From NCBI GenBank assembly GCA_963756495.1, contig CAVWNS010000001.1, forward strand, positions 620,001 to 684,000: a stretch of DNA of 64,000 bases, written 5' to 3'. The stretch comes from DATFDN01 sp963756495. GTDB taxonomy: Bacteria > Pseudomonadota > Alphaproteobacteria > Acetobacterales > Acetobacteraceae. The translations under genes were made by a program, and so were the position numbers. Below are positions 1 through 8,809 of the stretch, in pieces (the first letter of the stretch is position 1; each line of letters starts with the position of its first letter). The notes below the pieces were generated by a model, which saw nothing but the letters and a program-made list of their open reading frames with translations, had not been told where the DNA came from and searched no databases.

Positions 1-619
1 CCATCGACCAGACGGGATGCTTCAACGCGGCCTCGGGCGTCGCGCGGGCCATCTCCTCGATGCTCGCCGTGCGGAACGGCCCACCCGAGGCGGTCAGGAT
101 GATCCGCTCGACCGCCCCGCGATTGCCGTCGGCGAGCGACTGGAAAATGGCATTGTGCTCGGAATCCACCGGCAGCAGGCAAGCGCCCGCATCGCGCACC
201 GCCCGCAGCATCACCTCGCCCGCGCAGACGAGAGCCTCCTTGTTGGCAAGGGCCACGCAGGCACCGCGCCGGATCGCGGCCAGCGTCGCGGCGAGCCCGG
301 CGGCGCCGGTGATCGCGGCCATCGTCCAGTCGGCCGGAAGCGACGCCGCTTCGAGGACCGCCGCCGGGCCCGCCGCCACCGCGACGCCGGTGCCCGCGAG
401 AGCCTGCTTCAGGGCGCTTCCGCAGGCGGGGTCACTGACCACGGCGAACTCGGCGCGCAGCGCGACGGCCTGTTCGGCCAGACGCGCGACGTTGCGGCCG
501 GCAACCAGGGCCCGGACCCGGAAGCGGTCGGGCTCGGCTGCCAACAGCGCGACCGTCTGCGTGCCCACACTGCCGGTGCTGCCCAGCACCGTGATGGATC
601 GTGGAGCTTTGTCGGTCAT
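1..619 (-). CDS. dxr: 1-deoxy-D-xylulose 5-phosphate reductoisomerase, 5' part
   Basis: Converts DXP to 2-C-methyl-D-erythritol 4-phosphate, the first committed step of the MEP isoprenoid pathway, using NADPH in the cytosol. About 206 N-terminal residues are present; the gene runs off the left edge. The start reads MTDKAPRSITVLGSTGSVG, the NADPH-binding glycine-rich loop of the family. Further in are the ANKEALVCAG stretch and PVDSEHNAIFQ, which carries the metal and substrate residues (D-S-E), then ILTASGGPFR. The ATG overlaps the cdsA stop as ATGA, so the two genes are translationally coupled in the rpsB-to-dxr operon. Identity is secure. Confidence 0.95.
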   Translation of the reverse strand, partial: MTDKAPRSITVLGSTGSVGTQTVALLAAEPDRFRVRALVAGRNVARLAEQAVALRAEFAVVSDPACGSALKQALAGTGVAVAAGPAAVLEAASLPADWTMAAITGAAGLAATLAAIRRGACVALANKEALVCAGEVMLRAVRDAGACLLPVDSEHNAIFQSLADGNRGAVERIILTASGGPFRTASIEEMARATPEAALKHPVWSM

Positions 620-1353
620 TGCCAGAGGATTACTCCACGTCCGAGCGCGAGCGAAATCACGGCCGCGGCCGGCACCGCCGCCAGCGTGGCATCCAGCCGG
701 TCCAGCAGGCCACCATGCCCGGGAATGAGACGGCCTGAATCCTTCACCCCGCAGCGGCGCTTGAGAGCGCTCTCGGCAAGGTCACCCGCTTGGCCGATCA
801 CGGACAGCCCTACCCCCAGCAGCAGGGCGGGTGCCAGATGCGTGGCCTGGCTCAACAGCCTGGCCAAGCCGGCGGCGATCATGGCCGAGGCGAGCGCGCC
901 GCCCGCCGCGCCGGCCCATGTCTTTCCCGGCGAGATGCGTGGCGCGAGCTTCGGGCCGCCGATCAGCCGGCCGACCATATAGGCCCCGATATCGCTGCCC
1001 CAAATCACCAGCACAAGCCCAATCACGTTCGCGCGCCCGGCCAGGGGATCGCCGCGCAGCCATGCGAGTGCGACCGCCCAGACCGCGATTGTCACCAGGC
1101 CCGACGCCTGCGCCTTCCCCGCGAACCCACCGGCGCGGCACAGGGCGGCCCATTCATAAGCGAGACCCAGCGCCGCCGCCGCGACGATCACGAAGAACGC
1201 CGGGCCGCCGATCCACAAGGCCAGGAGCGCGAGGGGCGCGAGCACCAGCGCCGAGACGGTGCGTAGGCGCAGATCCGCCCAGGCACCGCGCTCGGCACGG
1301 CGCTCCCCGCGATCAGCCAGGTCGGCCGCCGAAGCGTCGTTCCCGCCGCGCAT
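616..1353 (-). CDS. cdsA: Phosphatidate cytidylyltransferase
   Basis: Makes CDP-diacylglycerol from phosphatidic acid and CTP for phospholipid synthesis in the inner membrane. The 245-residue protein is mostly hydrophobic helices from residue 32 on. The family signature lies at residues 195-221: SALKRR, then VKDSGRLIPGHGGLLDRLD, with the metal-binding aspartates. It sits between uppS and dxr. Its chosen start overlaps the end of uppS by about 40 bases, so a slightly later start is possible. Length is a little short of the usual 260-280 residues but no domain is missing. Confidence 0.93.
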   Translation of the reverse strand: MRGGNDASAADLADRGERRAERGAWADLRLRTVSALVLAPLALLALWIGGPAFFVIVAAAALGLAYEWAALCRAGGFAGKAQASGLVTIAVWAVALAWLRGDPLAGRANVIGLVLVIWGSDIGAYMVGRLIGGPKLAPRISPGKTWAGAAGGALASAMIAAGLARLLSQATHLAPALLLGVGLSVIGQAGDLAESALKRRCGVKDSGRLIPGHGGLLDRLDATLAAVPAAAVISLALGRGVILWQ

Positions 1354-2086
1354 ACTCGGCCAGCGCAGCGGCGAAGTGGGTCTCGTCGAAATCGGGCCAC
1401 AGCACGTCGAGGAACAGCAACTCCGCGTACGCTGCCTGCCACAGCAGGAAATTCGATAGCCGCTGCTCGCCGGAGGTGCGGATCAGCAGGTCGGGGTCCG
1501 GAATGCCGTTCGTCGCGAGCCGGCGCCCGAACTCCTGCTCGTCGAGACGCGAGGGGTCGAGCCGGCCGTCGCGCGCCGCCTCGGCGGCAAGCCGGGCCGC
1601 CGCCGCGATCTCGGCGCGCGATCCATAAGACAGTGCCACGGTAAGGTTCAGCCGCCGATTGCCGCTGGTGCGCGCCTCCGCCCCTGCCAGCTCCCGCTGG
1701 ATCTCGCGATCGAACCGGTCGCGCTCGCCGATCACCCGCAGGCGCACGCCGTTGGCATCCAGCTCGTCGATCTCGCTGCGGAGATAGTGGCGCAGCAGCC
1801 CGGTCAGGTCAGTGACCTCGCCGGTCGGGCGCCGCCAGTTCTCGTTGCTGAATGCATAGAGCGTCAGCCAGTGGACTCCCTGGCCGATCGCCGCCTCGAT
1901 TGCGCGCCGGACGGCACGCGCGCCCTCGCGATGCCCGGCGACCCGCGGCAGCCGGCGCGCGGCAGCCCAGCGGCCGTTGCCGTCCATGATGATCGCGACA
2001 TGGGTGGGCACTGGACCGGGCCCATCAACCCGCCCGTCCCCCTGGGGAACGCCGCCGGCCCGCAGTGCGTGGATGAAGTTGGCCAA
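1313..2086 (-). CDS. uppS: Isoprenyl transferase (undecaprenyl diphosphate synthase)
   Basis: Condenses isopentenyl diphosphate onto farnesyl diphosphate to make the C55 carrier lipid for peptidoglycan. The cis-prenyltransferase motif HVAIIMDGNGRWA starts at residue 29 and holds the catalytic Asp. The C-terminal block RTSGEQRLSNFLLWQAAYAE is also present, and the 257-residue length is normal. The gene lies between frr and cdsA in the order standard for alphaproteobacteria. The first 25 or so residues are poorly conserved in the family. Confidence 0.95.
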   Translation of the reverse strand: MANFIHALRAGGVPQGDGRVDGPGPVPTHVAIIMDGNGRWAAARRLPRVAGHREGARAVRRAIEAAIGQGVHWLTLYAFSNENWRRPTGEVTDLTGLLRHYLRSEIDELDANGVRLRVIGERDRFDREIQRELAGAEARTSGNRRLNLTVALSYGSRAEIAAAARLAAEAARDGRLDPSRLDEQEFGRRLATNGIPDPDLLIRTSGEQRLSNFLLWQAAYAELLFLDVLWPDFDETHFAAALAEYARRERRFGGRPG

Positions 2087-2095
2087 TTCCGGCCC

Positions 2096-2662
2096 TCAGA
2101 CCTGGCGGATGTCCTTCTCCTTGTCCACCAGGGACTCGTCGATGCGCTTGATGTACTGGTCGGTGAGCTTCTGCACCTCGTCGTGCCAGGTCTTGGCGAG
2201 GTCCTCGCCGATGTCGTGCTTCTTCTCGTAGCCCTTGACCTGCTCCATGCCGTCGCGACGCACGCCGCGCACGGCGACCTTCGCGCCTTCCGCATATTTA
2301 TGGGCGAGCTTGACCAGCTCGGTCCGCCGCTCGGCGGTGAGCTGGGGAATGGGCACGCGCACGAGCTGGCCGTCGGAGGCCGGGTTGAGCCCCAGTCCGG
2401 CATCGCGGATCGCCTTCTCCACCGCGCCCACCAGTGACCGGTCCCAGACCTGCACGGTCAGCATCCGCGCCTCCGGCACTCCGGTGCTGCCCACCTGGTT
2501 CAGCGGCACCTCCGAGCCGTAGGCGCTGACGCGCACGGGCTCCAGCAGGGCGGGGCTCGCCCGGCCGGTGCGCAGGCCCGCGAACTCCCGGCGCAGGGTC
2601 TCCAGCGCCCCGTCCATGCGGCGGGTCAGGTCCTGTTTCAGCTTCGCAAGGTCGGCTGGCAT
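2096..2662 (-). CDS. frr: Ribosome recycling factor
   Basis: Releases ribosomes from mRNA after termination together with EF-G. The start MPADLAKLKQDLTRRMDG gives 188 residues, the usual size. Family blocks seen are LRTGRASPALLEPV and the NPASDGQLVRVPIPQLTAERR region. The reading frame stays open upstream into pyrH, but homology begins only at 2662, where a purine-rich stretch precedes the ATG. It lies 9 bases from uppS and about 20 from pyrH, so it is surely co-transcribed. Confidence 0.96.
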   Translation of the reverse strand: MPADLAKLKQDLTRRMDGALETLRREFAGLRTGRASPALLEPVRVSAYGSEVPLNQVGSTGVPEARMLTVQVWDRSLVGAVEKAIRDAGLGLNPASDGQLVRVPIPQLTAERRTELVKLAHKYAEGAKVAVRGVRRDGMEQVKGYEKKHDIGEDLAKTWHDEVQKLTDQYIKRIDESLVDKEKDIRQV

Positions 2663-2681
2663 CTCGAACTCTCCCGCGCGG

Positions 2682-3407
2682 CTAGCCGCGTTCGATGATC
2701 CTGGTGAAGCGGCCTTCGCCACGGACCACGGCCGCGAAGGCGCCGGGGGCATGAATGTTGAAGACGACGATCGGCAGCCCGTTCTCGCGCGCAAGGCTGA
2801 TCGCGGCGGCATCCATGACCGCAAGCTGGTTGGCCAGCACGTCCTGATAGGTGAGTTCGTCGTATCGCTCGGCCCCCGCCACCCGGCGCGGGTCGGCCGA
2901 ATAGACGCCATCGACCTGCGTGCCCTTGAACAGCGCGTCGCAACTCATCTCGTTGGCGCGCAGCGCGGCGGCGGTGTCGGTGGTGAAGAACGGGTTGCCC
3001 GTGCCGGCGGCGAAGATGACGACCCGGCCCTTCTCCATGTGCCGCTCCGCGCGACGGCGGATATAGGGCTCGCAGACACTGGCCATCGGGATGGCCGACT
3101 GCACCCGGGTCGGCACGCACCTTCCCTCAAGCGCGCTCTGCATGGCGAGCGCGTTCATCACCGTCGCCAGCATGCCGATGTAATCGGCCTGCGCCCGCTC
3201 CATCCCGGCCGCCGCCCCCGAGACGCCGCGGAAGATGTTGCCGCCGCCGAGCACCAGGCAGACCTGCACGCCCATCGCGGCAACATCGCCGACATCGGCG
3301 GCAATGGCGCGCACCCTGTCATTGTCGAGGCCGTAGTCGCGCCGGGCCATCAGCGCCTCGCCGGAGACTTTCAGCAGGACACGCTTGTAGACCGGCTGCT
3401 TGGACAT
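2682..3407 (-). CDS. pyrH: UMP kinase
   Basis: Phosphorylates UMP to UDP with ATP in pyrimidine nucleotide synthesis. The 241-residue amino-acid-kinase fold protein begins YKRVLLKVSGEALM and carries GGGNIFRG and the VFNIHAPGAF stretch near the C terminus, all typical of the hexameric bacterial enzyme. It sits between tsf and frr, the order conserved across most bacteria. Confidence 0.96.
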   Translation of the reverse strand: MSKQPVYKRVLLKVSGEALMARRDYGLDNDRVRAIAADVGDVAAMGVQVCLVLGGGNIFRGVSGAAAGMERAQADYIGMLATVMNALAMQSALEGRCVPTRVQSAIPMASVCEPYIRRRAERHMEKGRVVIFAAGTGNPFFTTDTAAALRANEMSCDALFKGTQVDGVYSADPRRVAGAERYDELTYQDVLANQLAVMDAAAISLARENGLPIVVFNIHAPGAFAAVVRGEGRFTRIIERG

Positions 3408-3498
3408 CGTTCCCCTCGCGAGGTGGCAGGAAAGGTAGGCGCGTAGGTCGGGAAAGACCAGGAAAATGAAGCCCCTGGCCCACTTGCCCGACCACTGC

Positions 3499-4410
3499 TC
3501 AGCGCCTCGCTGTGGCGGCGACCTCGGAAGCGAAGTCGGGACCCCCCGACTTGTCGATCCCCTCGCCCAGGGTGAACCGCTCGAAGGCGGCCACGCTCGC
3601 GCCGGACTTCTTCAGTACCGCTTTCACCCGGCTCTCGCCATCATGCACCCAGACCTGCTCCAGCAGCACCACCTCCTCGTAGTATTTACGGATGCGTCCT
3701 TCGACCATCTTCTCGACGATCGCCTCGGGCTTGCCGGACTGCCGGGCCTGCTCGCTGAGAATCGCCTTCTCGCGCTCCAGCGCGGCTGGATCGACGCCAT
3801 CGATGTCGAGGGCGTGGGGCCGGCTGGCGGCGACCTGCATGCCGATCTGCCGGCCGAGCAGCTCCAGCCCTTCCAGCTCGTCCGGCGCCTCTATGGCGAC
3901 GATCACGCCGATGCGCCCGAGTCCGGGGCGCAGCGGCTGGTGGACGTAGCTCGCCACCGCGCCGCGCGACACCGCGAGGACGCGGGCCCGGCGGATCGTC
4001 ATGTTCTCGCCGATGGTGGCGACGAGCTGGGTGAGCTGGTCAGCGACGCTCCCAGCGCCCCCTGGAAAGGGCGCGGCCTTGATCGCCTCGACGTCCTCGC
4101 CGACCGACAGCGCCACTTGCGCGACCTGCTCCACGAAGGCCTGGAACGTCTCGTTGCGGGCGACGAAGTCGGTCTCCGCGTTCACCTCGACCATCGCCGC
4201 CCTGCGTGGCTGCGACGCCACGCCGATCAGTCCCTCGGCGGCCAGCCGCCCCGACTTCTTCGCCGCGGCCGCCAATCCCTTCTTGCGCAACCAATCGACC
4301 GCCGCCTCGAGGTCGCCGCCGGTCTCGGACAGCGCCCGCTTGCAGTCCATCATCCCCGCGCCGGTCTTCTCGCGCAGGGCCTTCACCAATGCCGCCGTGA
4401 TCTCGGCCAT
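3499..4410 (-). CDS. tsf: Translation elongation factor Ts
   Basis: Nucleotide exchange factor for EF-Tu. The start MAEITAALVKALREKTGAGM begins the N-terminal UBA-like domain; TDFVARN, the EF-Tu contact motif, follows at about residue 80. The frame is open far upstream through rpsB, but the ATG at 4410 matches the family N terminus. The 303-residue length is normal. It follows rpsB by 38 bases, as in most bacteria. Confidence 0.96.
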   Translation of the reverse strand: MAEITAALVKALREKTGAGMMDCKRALSETGGDLEAAVDWLRKKGLAAAAKKSGRLAAEGLIGVASQPRRAAMVEVNAETDFVARNETFQAFVEQVAQVALSVGEDVEAIKAAPFPGGAGSVADQLTQLVATIGENMTIRRARVLAVSRGAVASYVHQPLRPGLGRIGVIVAIEAPDELEGLELLGRQIGMQVAASRPHALDIDGVDPAALEREKAILSEQARQSGKPEAIVEKMVEGRIRKYYEEVVLLEQVWVHDGESRVKAVLKKSGASVAAFERFTLGEGIDKSGGPDFASEVAATARR

Positions 4411-4448
4411 GACCCGTCTCCGTAACCCTGATGCTGAGTGACGCCCGA

Positions 4449-5231
4449 TCAGGCGGCGGGTTGCTGCACTGGCGCCTCTGCCTCGGGCAGCGCCTCCATC
4501 GGCAGTTCCTCCGCCGCGCCGAGATCGGCGCCCGAGGCCGACATCTCGGCGCTGATGCCGTCCAGCACCGCCCCGGCGATCAGGTCGCAATAGAGGGTGA
4601 TGGCGCGGATGGCGTCGTCGTTGCCGGGGATCGGGAAGGTGACGCCGCGCGGGTCGGAGTTGGAATCGAGCACCGCGACGACCGGAATGCGCAGCTTCGT
4701 CGCCTCCTCGACCGCCAGCTTCTCCTTGTTGGTGTCGATGATGACCAGGATGTCCGGCAGGCCGCCCATGTCCTTGATGCCGCCCAGCGCGCGCTCCAGC
4801 TTGTCGCGCTCGCGCGTGAGGCCCAGCACCTCCTTCTTGGTCAGGCCCTGGGTGTCGCCGCCGAGCATCTCCTCGATCTGGCGCAGCCGCCGCAGGCTGC
4901 CGGTGATGGTCTTCCAGTTGGTCAGCGTGCCGCCCAGCCAGCGGTGGTTGATGTAATACTGGCCGCACCGCTTGGCGGCGTCGGCCACATACTCGGCCGC
5001 GGCGCGCTTGGTGCCAACGAACAGCACCCGCCCGCCGGCGGCGACCACGTCGCGCACCGCGCGCAACGCGCGGTCGAGCATGGGCGCGGTCTGTTGCAGG
5101 TCGATGATGTGGACCTGGTTGCGCACGCCGAACAGGTACGGCGCCATGCGCGGGTTCCAGCGGCGTGTGTGGTGGCCGAAGTGCACGCCGGCTTCCAGGA
5201 GCTGGCGCAGGCTGAAGTCGGGCATCGCCAT
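4449..5231 (-). CDS. rpsB: 30S ribosomal protein S2
   Basis: Small-subunit ribosomal protein. The protein starts MAMPDFSLRQLLEAGVHFGH, and the S2 signatures VRNQVHIIDLQQT and INHRWLGGTLTNWKTI are intact. The C-terminal 30 residues are acidic and low-complexity, as in other alphaproteobacteria. First gene of the minus-strand operon that continues through tsf, pyrH, frr, uppS, cdsA and dxr; its promoter must lie in the 230-base gap before the divergent aldo/keto reductase gene. Confidence 0.97.
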   Translation of the reverse strand: MAMPDFSLRQLLEAGVHFGHHTRRWNPRMAPYLFGVRNQVHIIDLQQTAPMLDRALRAVRDVVAAGGRVLFVGTKRAAAEYVADAAKRCGQYYINHRWLGGTLTNWKTITGSLRRLRQIEEMLGGDTQGLTKKEVLGLTRERDKLERALGGIKDMGGLPDILVIIDTNKEKLAVEEATKLRIPVVAVLDSNSDPRGVTFPIPGNDDAIRAITLYCDLIAGAVLDGISAEMSASGADLGAAEELPMEALPEAEAPVQQPAA

Positions 5232-5463
5232 GATGCGTCTTCCTTTCCGATCGTCCGGTTCTGCCTCCGCGGGGGCTCGCGCCGTGGCGCACCGGACCCG
5301 GTCAACCGGGAAAGGGACCCCGCGTGTGGATTACCGCCGTGCTGATGAGCGCGGGCGGCGCGCGGGATATGGCGGAGGATTCGCGCGAAGGCAAGCGCGG
5401 CCAGGGCTTGCCTTCGGCAATCGGCGCCCGATCTGCGCCGCAGACCCCGAGGAGGCCAGGACC
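5232..5463. promoter_or_regulatory. Divergent intergenic region with rpsB leader
   Basis: This 232-base gap separates rpsB (minus) from an aldo/keto reductase (plus), so promoters for both should lie here. Read on the minus strand, the part next to rpsB has a compact hairpin candidate, CCCGGTTGACCGGG, about 70 bases before the start, and a Shine-Dalgarno-like GGAAAGGAAG just before the ATG. An autoregulatory S2 leader is possible by analogy with other bacteria but I cannot show it from sequence alone. Confidence 0.4.
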
Positions 5464-6465
5464 ATGCAGACCAGGGCACTTGGCCGCACCGGCCCCACCG
5501 TGTCCGCCATCGGCCTCGGCTGCATGGGGATGTCCGGCATGTACGGCCCGGCCGACGAGGCGGCAAGCGTGGCGACGATCCGCGCCGCGCTGGAGGCCGG
5601 GGTCACGCTGCTCGACACGGGCGATTTCTACGGCATGGGGCACAACGAGCTGCTGATCCGCGAGGCGCTGCGCGCGGGTGGTCGCGACCGGGCGGTGATC
5701 TCGGTCAAGTTCGGCGCCCTGCGCGACCCGGACGGCGGCTGGGGCGGCTATGACGCGCGCCCGGCGGCGGTGCGCAACTTCCTGGCCTATACGCTGACCC
5801 GGCTCGGGGTGGATCACATCGATATCTATCGACCCGCCCGCCTCGACCCCGCCGTGCCGATCGAGGAGACGGTCGGGGCCATCGCCGATCTGGTGCGCGC
5901 GGGCCATGTGCGCCACATCGGCTTGTCGGAGGTCGGCGCGGAGACGATCCGGCGCGCCTGCGCGGTGCATCCGATCGTCGATCTGCAGATCGAGTATTCG
6001 CTGATGAGCCGCGGCATCGAGGCGGAGATCCTGCCCGCCTGCCGCGCGCTTGGCGTCGGGGTCACCGCCTACGGCGTGCTGTCGCGCGGGTTGCTGGGGG
6101 GTCAGGTGCCGGCCGGCGAGCCGGGCGACCTGCGCGCCGCGCGCATGCCGCGCTTCCAGGGCGAGAACCTGCGACGCAATCTCGCCTTGGTCGAGGCCCT
6201 GCGGCGGGTCGCGGCCGAACGCGGCGCGACGCCGGCCCAAGCCGCCGTTGCCTGGGTGCTGACCCGAGGCGAGGATATCGTACCGCTGATCGGCACCCGC
6301 CGGCGCGAGCGACTGACCGAGGCGCTTGGCGCTCTCGACCTGAAGCTGGATGCGGCGGCGCTGGCCCAGATCGAGGCAGCGGTGCCGGCCGAGGCGGTGG
6401 CCGGCTCGCGCTACGATCCGGGGCAGATGGCGCATCTCGATAGCGAGCGGCCGGCCGGCGCCTGA
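5464..6465 (+). CDS. Aldo/keto reductase
   Basis: NADPH-dependent oxidoreductase of the AKR superfamily, 333 residues, with the TIM-barrel start ALGRTGPTVSAIGLGCMGMS. The catalytic Asp and Tyr are visible in LLDTGDFYGMG (Asp51, Tyr56) and the Lys in ISVKFG (Lys82). The usual catalytic His strand instead reads IDIYRPARLDP, with no histidine. The C-terminal cofactor block GTRRRERLTEAL is present. The ATG follows a GGAGGCCAGGACC leader. Substrate is unknown; it is transcribed away from rpsB and alone on its strand. Confidence 0.85.
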   Translation: MQTRALGRTGPTVSAIGLGCMGMSGMYGPADEAASVATIRAALEAGVTLLDTGDFYGMGHNELLIREALRAGGRDRAVISVKFGALRDPDGGWGGYDARPAAVRNFLAYTLTRLGVDHIDIYRPARLDPAVPIEETVGAIADLVRAGHVRHIGLSEVGAETIRRACAVHPIVDLQIEYSLMSRGIEAEILPACRALGVGVTAYGVLSRGLLGGQVPAGEPGDLRAARMPRFQGENLRRNLALVEALRRVAAERGATPAQAAVAWVLTRGEDIVPLIGTRRRERLTEALGALDLKLDAAALAQIEAAVPAEAVAGSRYDPGQMAHLDSERPAGA

Positions 6466-6481
6466 GACGCGCCGCTGGCGA

Positions 6482-6967
6482 TCAGTCCGCGCCCAACGCC
6501 TCGGCCAGCAGCTCCAGCGCCCGCTGGGCGAAGGCGCGCATGTTGTCCACCCGGTCGTCGCTTCCGGTGCGCAGCGTCGCTGCGCGCGCAACCGCTCCGT
6601 CCACTGCGATCGCGCTGTGGCCGGGAGGATCGCCGTAGCGATTGCCGGTCGGGCCGGTGGCGCCCGTCTCGCCCACGCCCCAGCTCGCCCCGGTCCGCTC
6701 GCGCACCGTGCGTGCGAGCAGCGCGGCGTAGGGCTCGGTCGAGGCGCGCATATCGCCGGGCAGCGGGTCGGGAATCTCGAGGAAGGCGCGGCGGGCGTGG
6801 CGCGTGTAGATCACGCTGCCGCCGAGGAAGTAGGCGCTCGCCCCCGGCACGGCGAGCAGCGCGGCGGAGACCAGCCCGCCGGTCGAGGACTCGGCGATCG
6901 CGACGGTCTCGCCGCGCGCCTTGAGCCGGGCGGCGATGCGCTCGGCAAGCGGCAGAAGCTCCTGCAT
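6482..6967 (-). CDS. CinA-type nicotinamide-nucleotide amidohydrolase
   Basis: Single-domain protein of the CinA C-terminal (PncC) family, which deamidates nicotinamide mononucleotide in NAD salvage. It starts MQELLPLAERIAARLK, has the family core AIAESSTGGLVSAALLAVPG from residue 24 and the later WGVGETGATGP. The ATG at 6967 is preceded by GGAGAGGAGG at good spacing and is preferred over an upstream TTG. The 161-residue length is that of stand-alone PncC. Convergent with the aldo/keto reductase. Confidence 0.88.
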   Translation of the reverse strand: MQELLPLAERIAARLKARGETVAIAESSTGGLVSAALLAVPGASAYFLGGSVIYTRHARRAFLEIPDPLPGDMRASTEPYAALLARTVRERTGASWGVGETGATGPTGNRYGDPPGHSAIAVDGAVARAATLRTGSDDRVDNMRAFAQRALELLAEALGAD

Positions 6968-7027
6968 GTGGCCTCCTCTCCCTTGTGGCGGCACGCTCGC
7001 ACGCGCGACGACGAGGGGCAACGGCGT

Positions 7028-7489
7028 CTAGTCCGCGCGAAACCGACTGTGGCAGTTGCCGCAAGCGGCGGTCATGCGCCCGGCAGCGGCCCCGAACGCG
7101 TCGCGGTCGTCGTCCTGTGCGGCCGCCACGAGTTCGCTCATGCGGGCGGCCGCAGCTTGGTAGGCGAGAGTGAAGCGCGCGGGCTCTGACCAGATCAACG
7201 GCAAAGCGCGCGTCTTGCCCATGCCGGAACCATCCGGGAACAGGCTGGGGACCCGCTGTAAAGCCAATTGCGCCTTAACGGCCCAGCCTCGCATCGCCGG
7301 AACCGGCAACCCGTCTCCCAGGCCCTTGATGATGTTGCGCATCTGAACGGATAGGACATGGAAGTTGTCCTTGCGGGCTTTAATGGCGTCCTGCGCATCG
7401 GCGCCGCCGAGCATGACGAGCACGCAGGCGGCAAAGGCCAGACGGGTAACGACGAGCAAGCGGCGGTGCGGTCGTCGCGCCACTGCCAC
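7028..7489 (-). CDS. Cytochrome c' family protein
   Basis: Likely periplasmic c-type cytochrome of the four-helix class II type. There is a signal peptide (arginine-rich start, then LAFAACVLVMLGGADA) and one haem motif, CGNCH, close to the C terminus, the place where cytochromes c' have it. Length is about 153 residues. The start is uncertain: GTG at 7489 gives a good signal peptide, while GTG 7483 and TTG 7459 are alternatives and none has a strong ribosome site. Role may be electron transfer or NO binding. Confidence 0.75.
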   Translation of the reverse strand: MAVARRPHRRLLVVTRLAFAACVLVMLGGADAQDAIKARKDNFHVLSVQMRNIIKGLGDGLPVPAMRGWAVKAQLALQRVPSLFPDGSGMGKTRALPLIWSEPARFTLAYQAAAARMSELVAAAQDDDRDAFGAAAGRMTAACGNCHSRFRAD

Positions 7490-7511
7490 TCGGCGATCGC
7501 TTGCAGATCGG

Positions 7512-8105
7512 TCAAGCACTTGGCGCGGCCAGCGCGGCCAGTGCGGCATTGGCCGCGCCCTCCAGCAGCCTGCGGCAGGGCCTGGTCCGGGCCAGCACGC
7601 GAATCCCCAGCAGGACACTGAGCAGCAGCTGCGCCAGCGCATCGGCCGGCTGCGGCGACGTCACCGTCCCGTCATCCTGCCCGGCGGACACACAGCGACG
7701 AAAGAACGCCTCGATGAATGCCAGCTCCTCGGCCACCGCGCGGCGCAAGGCCGCGTCGTGCGGCCCGACCTCCAAAGCGGCGTTCACCAGCATGCAGCCA
7801 CGGTGGTGCGGGTCGCGGGACGACCGCTCGACGACCTCGTCGAAGAAGGCGCGTATGGCGCCGAGCGGCGGCAGCCCGGCCTCCAGACGGCCGACCCGCT
7901 CGCGCACGCCCTGCTGAACGTAGTGGTCCAGCGCGCGCCGATACAACGCACGCTTATCTCCGAACGCGTTGTATAGGCTGGCCCCGGTGATCCCCATCCG
8001 GCCCGCCAGATCGCGGACCGACGTCGCCTCATAGCCCTGGGTCCAGAAGCAACCCATGGCTGCTTCCAGGACCTCGGCCTCATCGAACTCCCGGGGCCGT
8101 CCCAT
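7512..8105 (-). CDS. TetR/AcrR family transcriptional regulator
   Basis: The N-terminal helix-turn-helix reads SVRDLAGRMGITGASLYNAF, typical of TetR repressors, followed by a 150-residue ligand-binding domain with the C-terminal fold of the YxaF/LmrA type. The ATG at 8105 overlaps the stop of the upstream glutathione transferase as TGATG, so the two are coupled. It probably controls that gene and itself. The ligand is unknown. Confidence 0.88.
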   Translation of the reverse strand: MGRPREFDEAEVLEAAMGCFWTQGYEATSVRDLAGRMGITGASLYNAFGDKRALYRRALDHYVQQGVRERVGRLEAGLPPLGAIRAFFDEVVERSSRDPHHRGCMLVNAALEVGPHDAALRRAVAEELAFIEAFFRRCVSAGQDDGTVTSPQPADALAQLLLSVLLGIRVLARTRPCRRLLEGAANAALAALAAPSA

Positions 8106-8809
8106 CAAGCGGCGGCGGGGTAGTTGGAGGGGAATAGGTGGCGCCGTGCCTCTTCATCCTGCTCCTTCTTGAAGGCGTGATCCGTGCCAACGAGGCGCGC
8201 CCGGGCCACCGCCGGCCGAGCGTCGATCACTTGGAACCAGCGATGGACGTTCGGATAGGCCGCCAGAGGCTCCTCGGCGCCGTGGAAGACGAACTTCGCG
8301 CGATCCACCCAGCCCCAGGCGGAGATGTCAGCGATCGTGTATTCGTCGACCACGATGAAGGTGCGGCCGGCCAAGTGGTCGTCCAGCACCTGATAGTGCC
8401 GCTCCGCCTCGCGCCGGTAGCGGTTGACGGCATAGGGCAGCTTTTCGGGCGCCGCGCGCTGGAAGTGCACTGCCTGGCCGGAGAACGGACCGAGGCCGCT
8501 TGCGGTGAAGAACAGCCAGGACAGCAGCTCGCCGCGATCCGCGGGAGACCCCAGGAAGCGCCCCGTCTTCTCGGCGAGGTAGAGCAGGATCGCGCTGGAG
8601 TCGAAGACGCGGGTCTCCGCGCCGCCCGGTCCCTCGGTGTCCACGATCGCCGGCACCTTGCCATTCGGGTTGATCGCCCGGAACGCCGCCGTGTGCTGGT
8701 CGCCCTTCATTGTGTCGATCGGCACGATTTCGTAGGGCAGGCCGGCCTCTTCCAGCAGCAGCGCGACCTTCGCCGGGTTGGGCGTGGGATGGTAATAGAG
8801 ACGGATCAT
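8105..8809 (-). CDS. Glutathione S-transferase family protein
   Basis: Cytosolic GST of 234 residues. The thioredoxin-like N domain begins MIRLYYHPTPNPAKVALLLEE and contains NPNGKVPAIVD; the helical C domain has RTFIVVDEYTIADISAWGW. The family conjugates glutathione to electrophiles. It is the first gene of a two-gene unit with the TetR regulator downstream, suggesting an inducible detoxification unit. Confidence 0.9.
   Translation of the reverse strand: MIRLYYHPTPNPAKVALLLEEAGLPYEIVPIDTMKGDQHTAAFRAINPNGKVPAIVDTEGPGGAETRVFDSSAILLYLAEKTGRFLGSPADRGELLSWLFFTASGLGPFSGQAVHFQRAAPEKLPYAVNRYRREAERHYQVLDDHLAGRTFIVVDEYTIADISAWGWVDRAKFVFHGAEEPLAAYPNVHRWFQVIDARPAVARARLVGTDHAFKKEQDEEARRHLFPSNYPAAA

Noticed and set aside
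18..982. Plus-strand frames opposite dxr and cdsA
   Set aside because: Composition is typical of antisense high-GC shadows; the minus-strand genes are certain.
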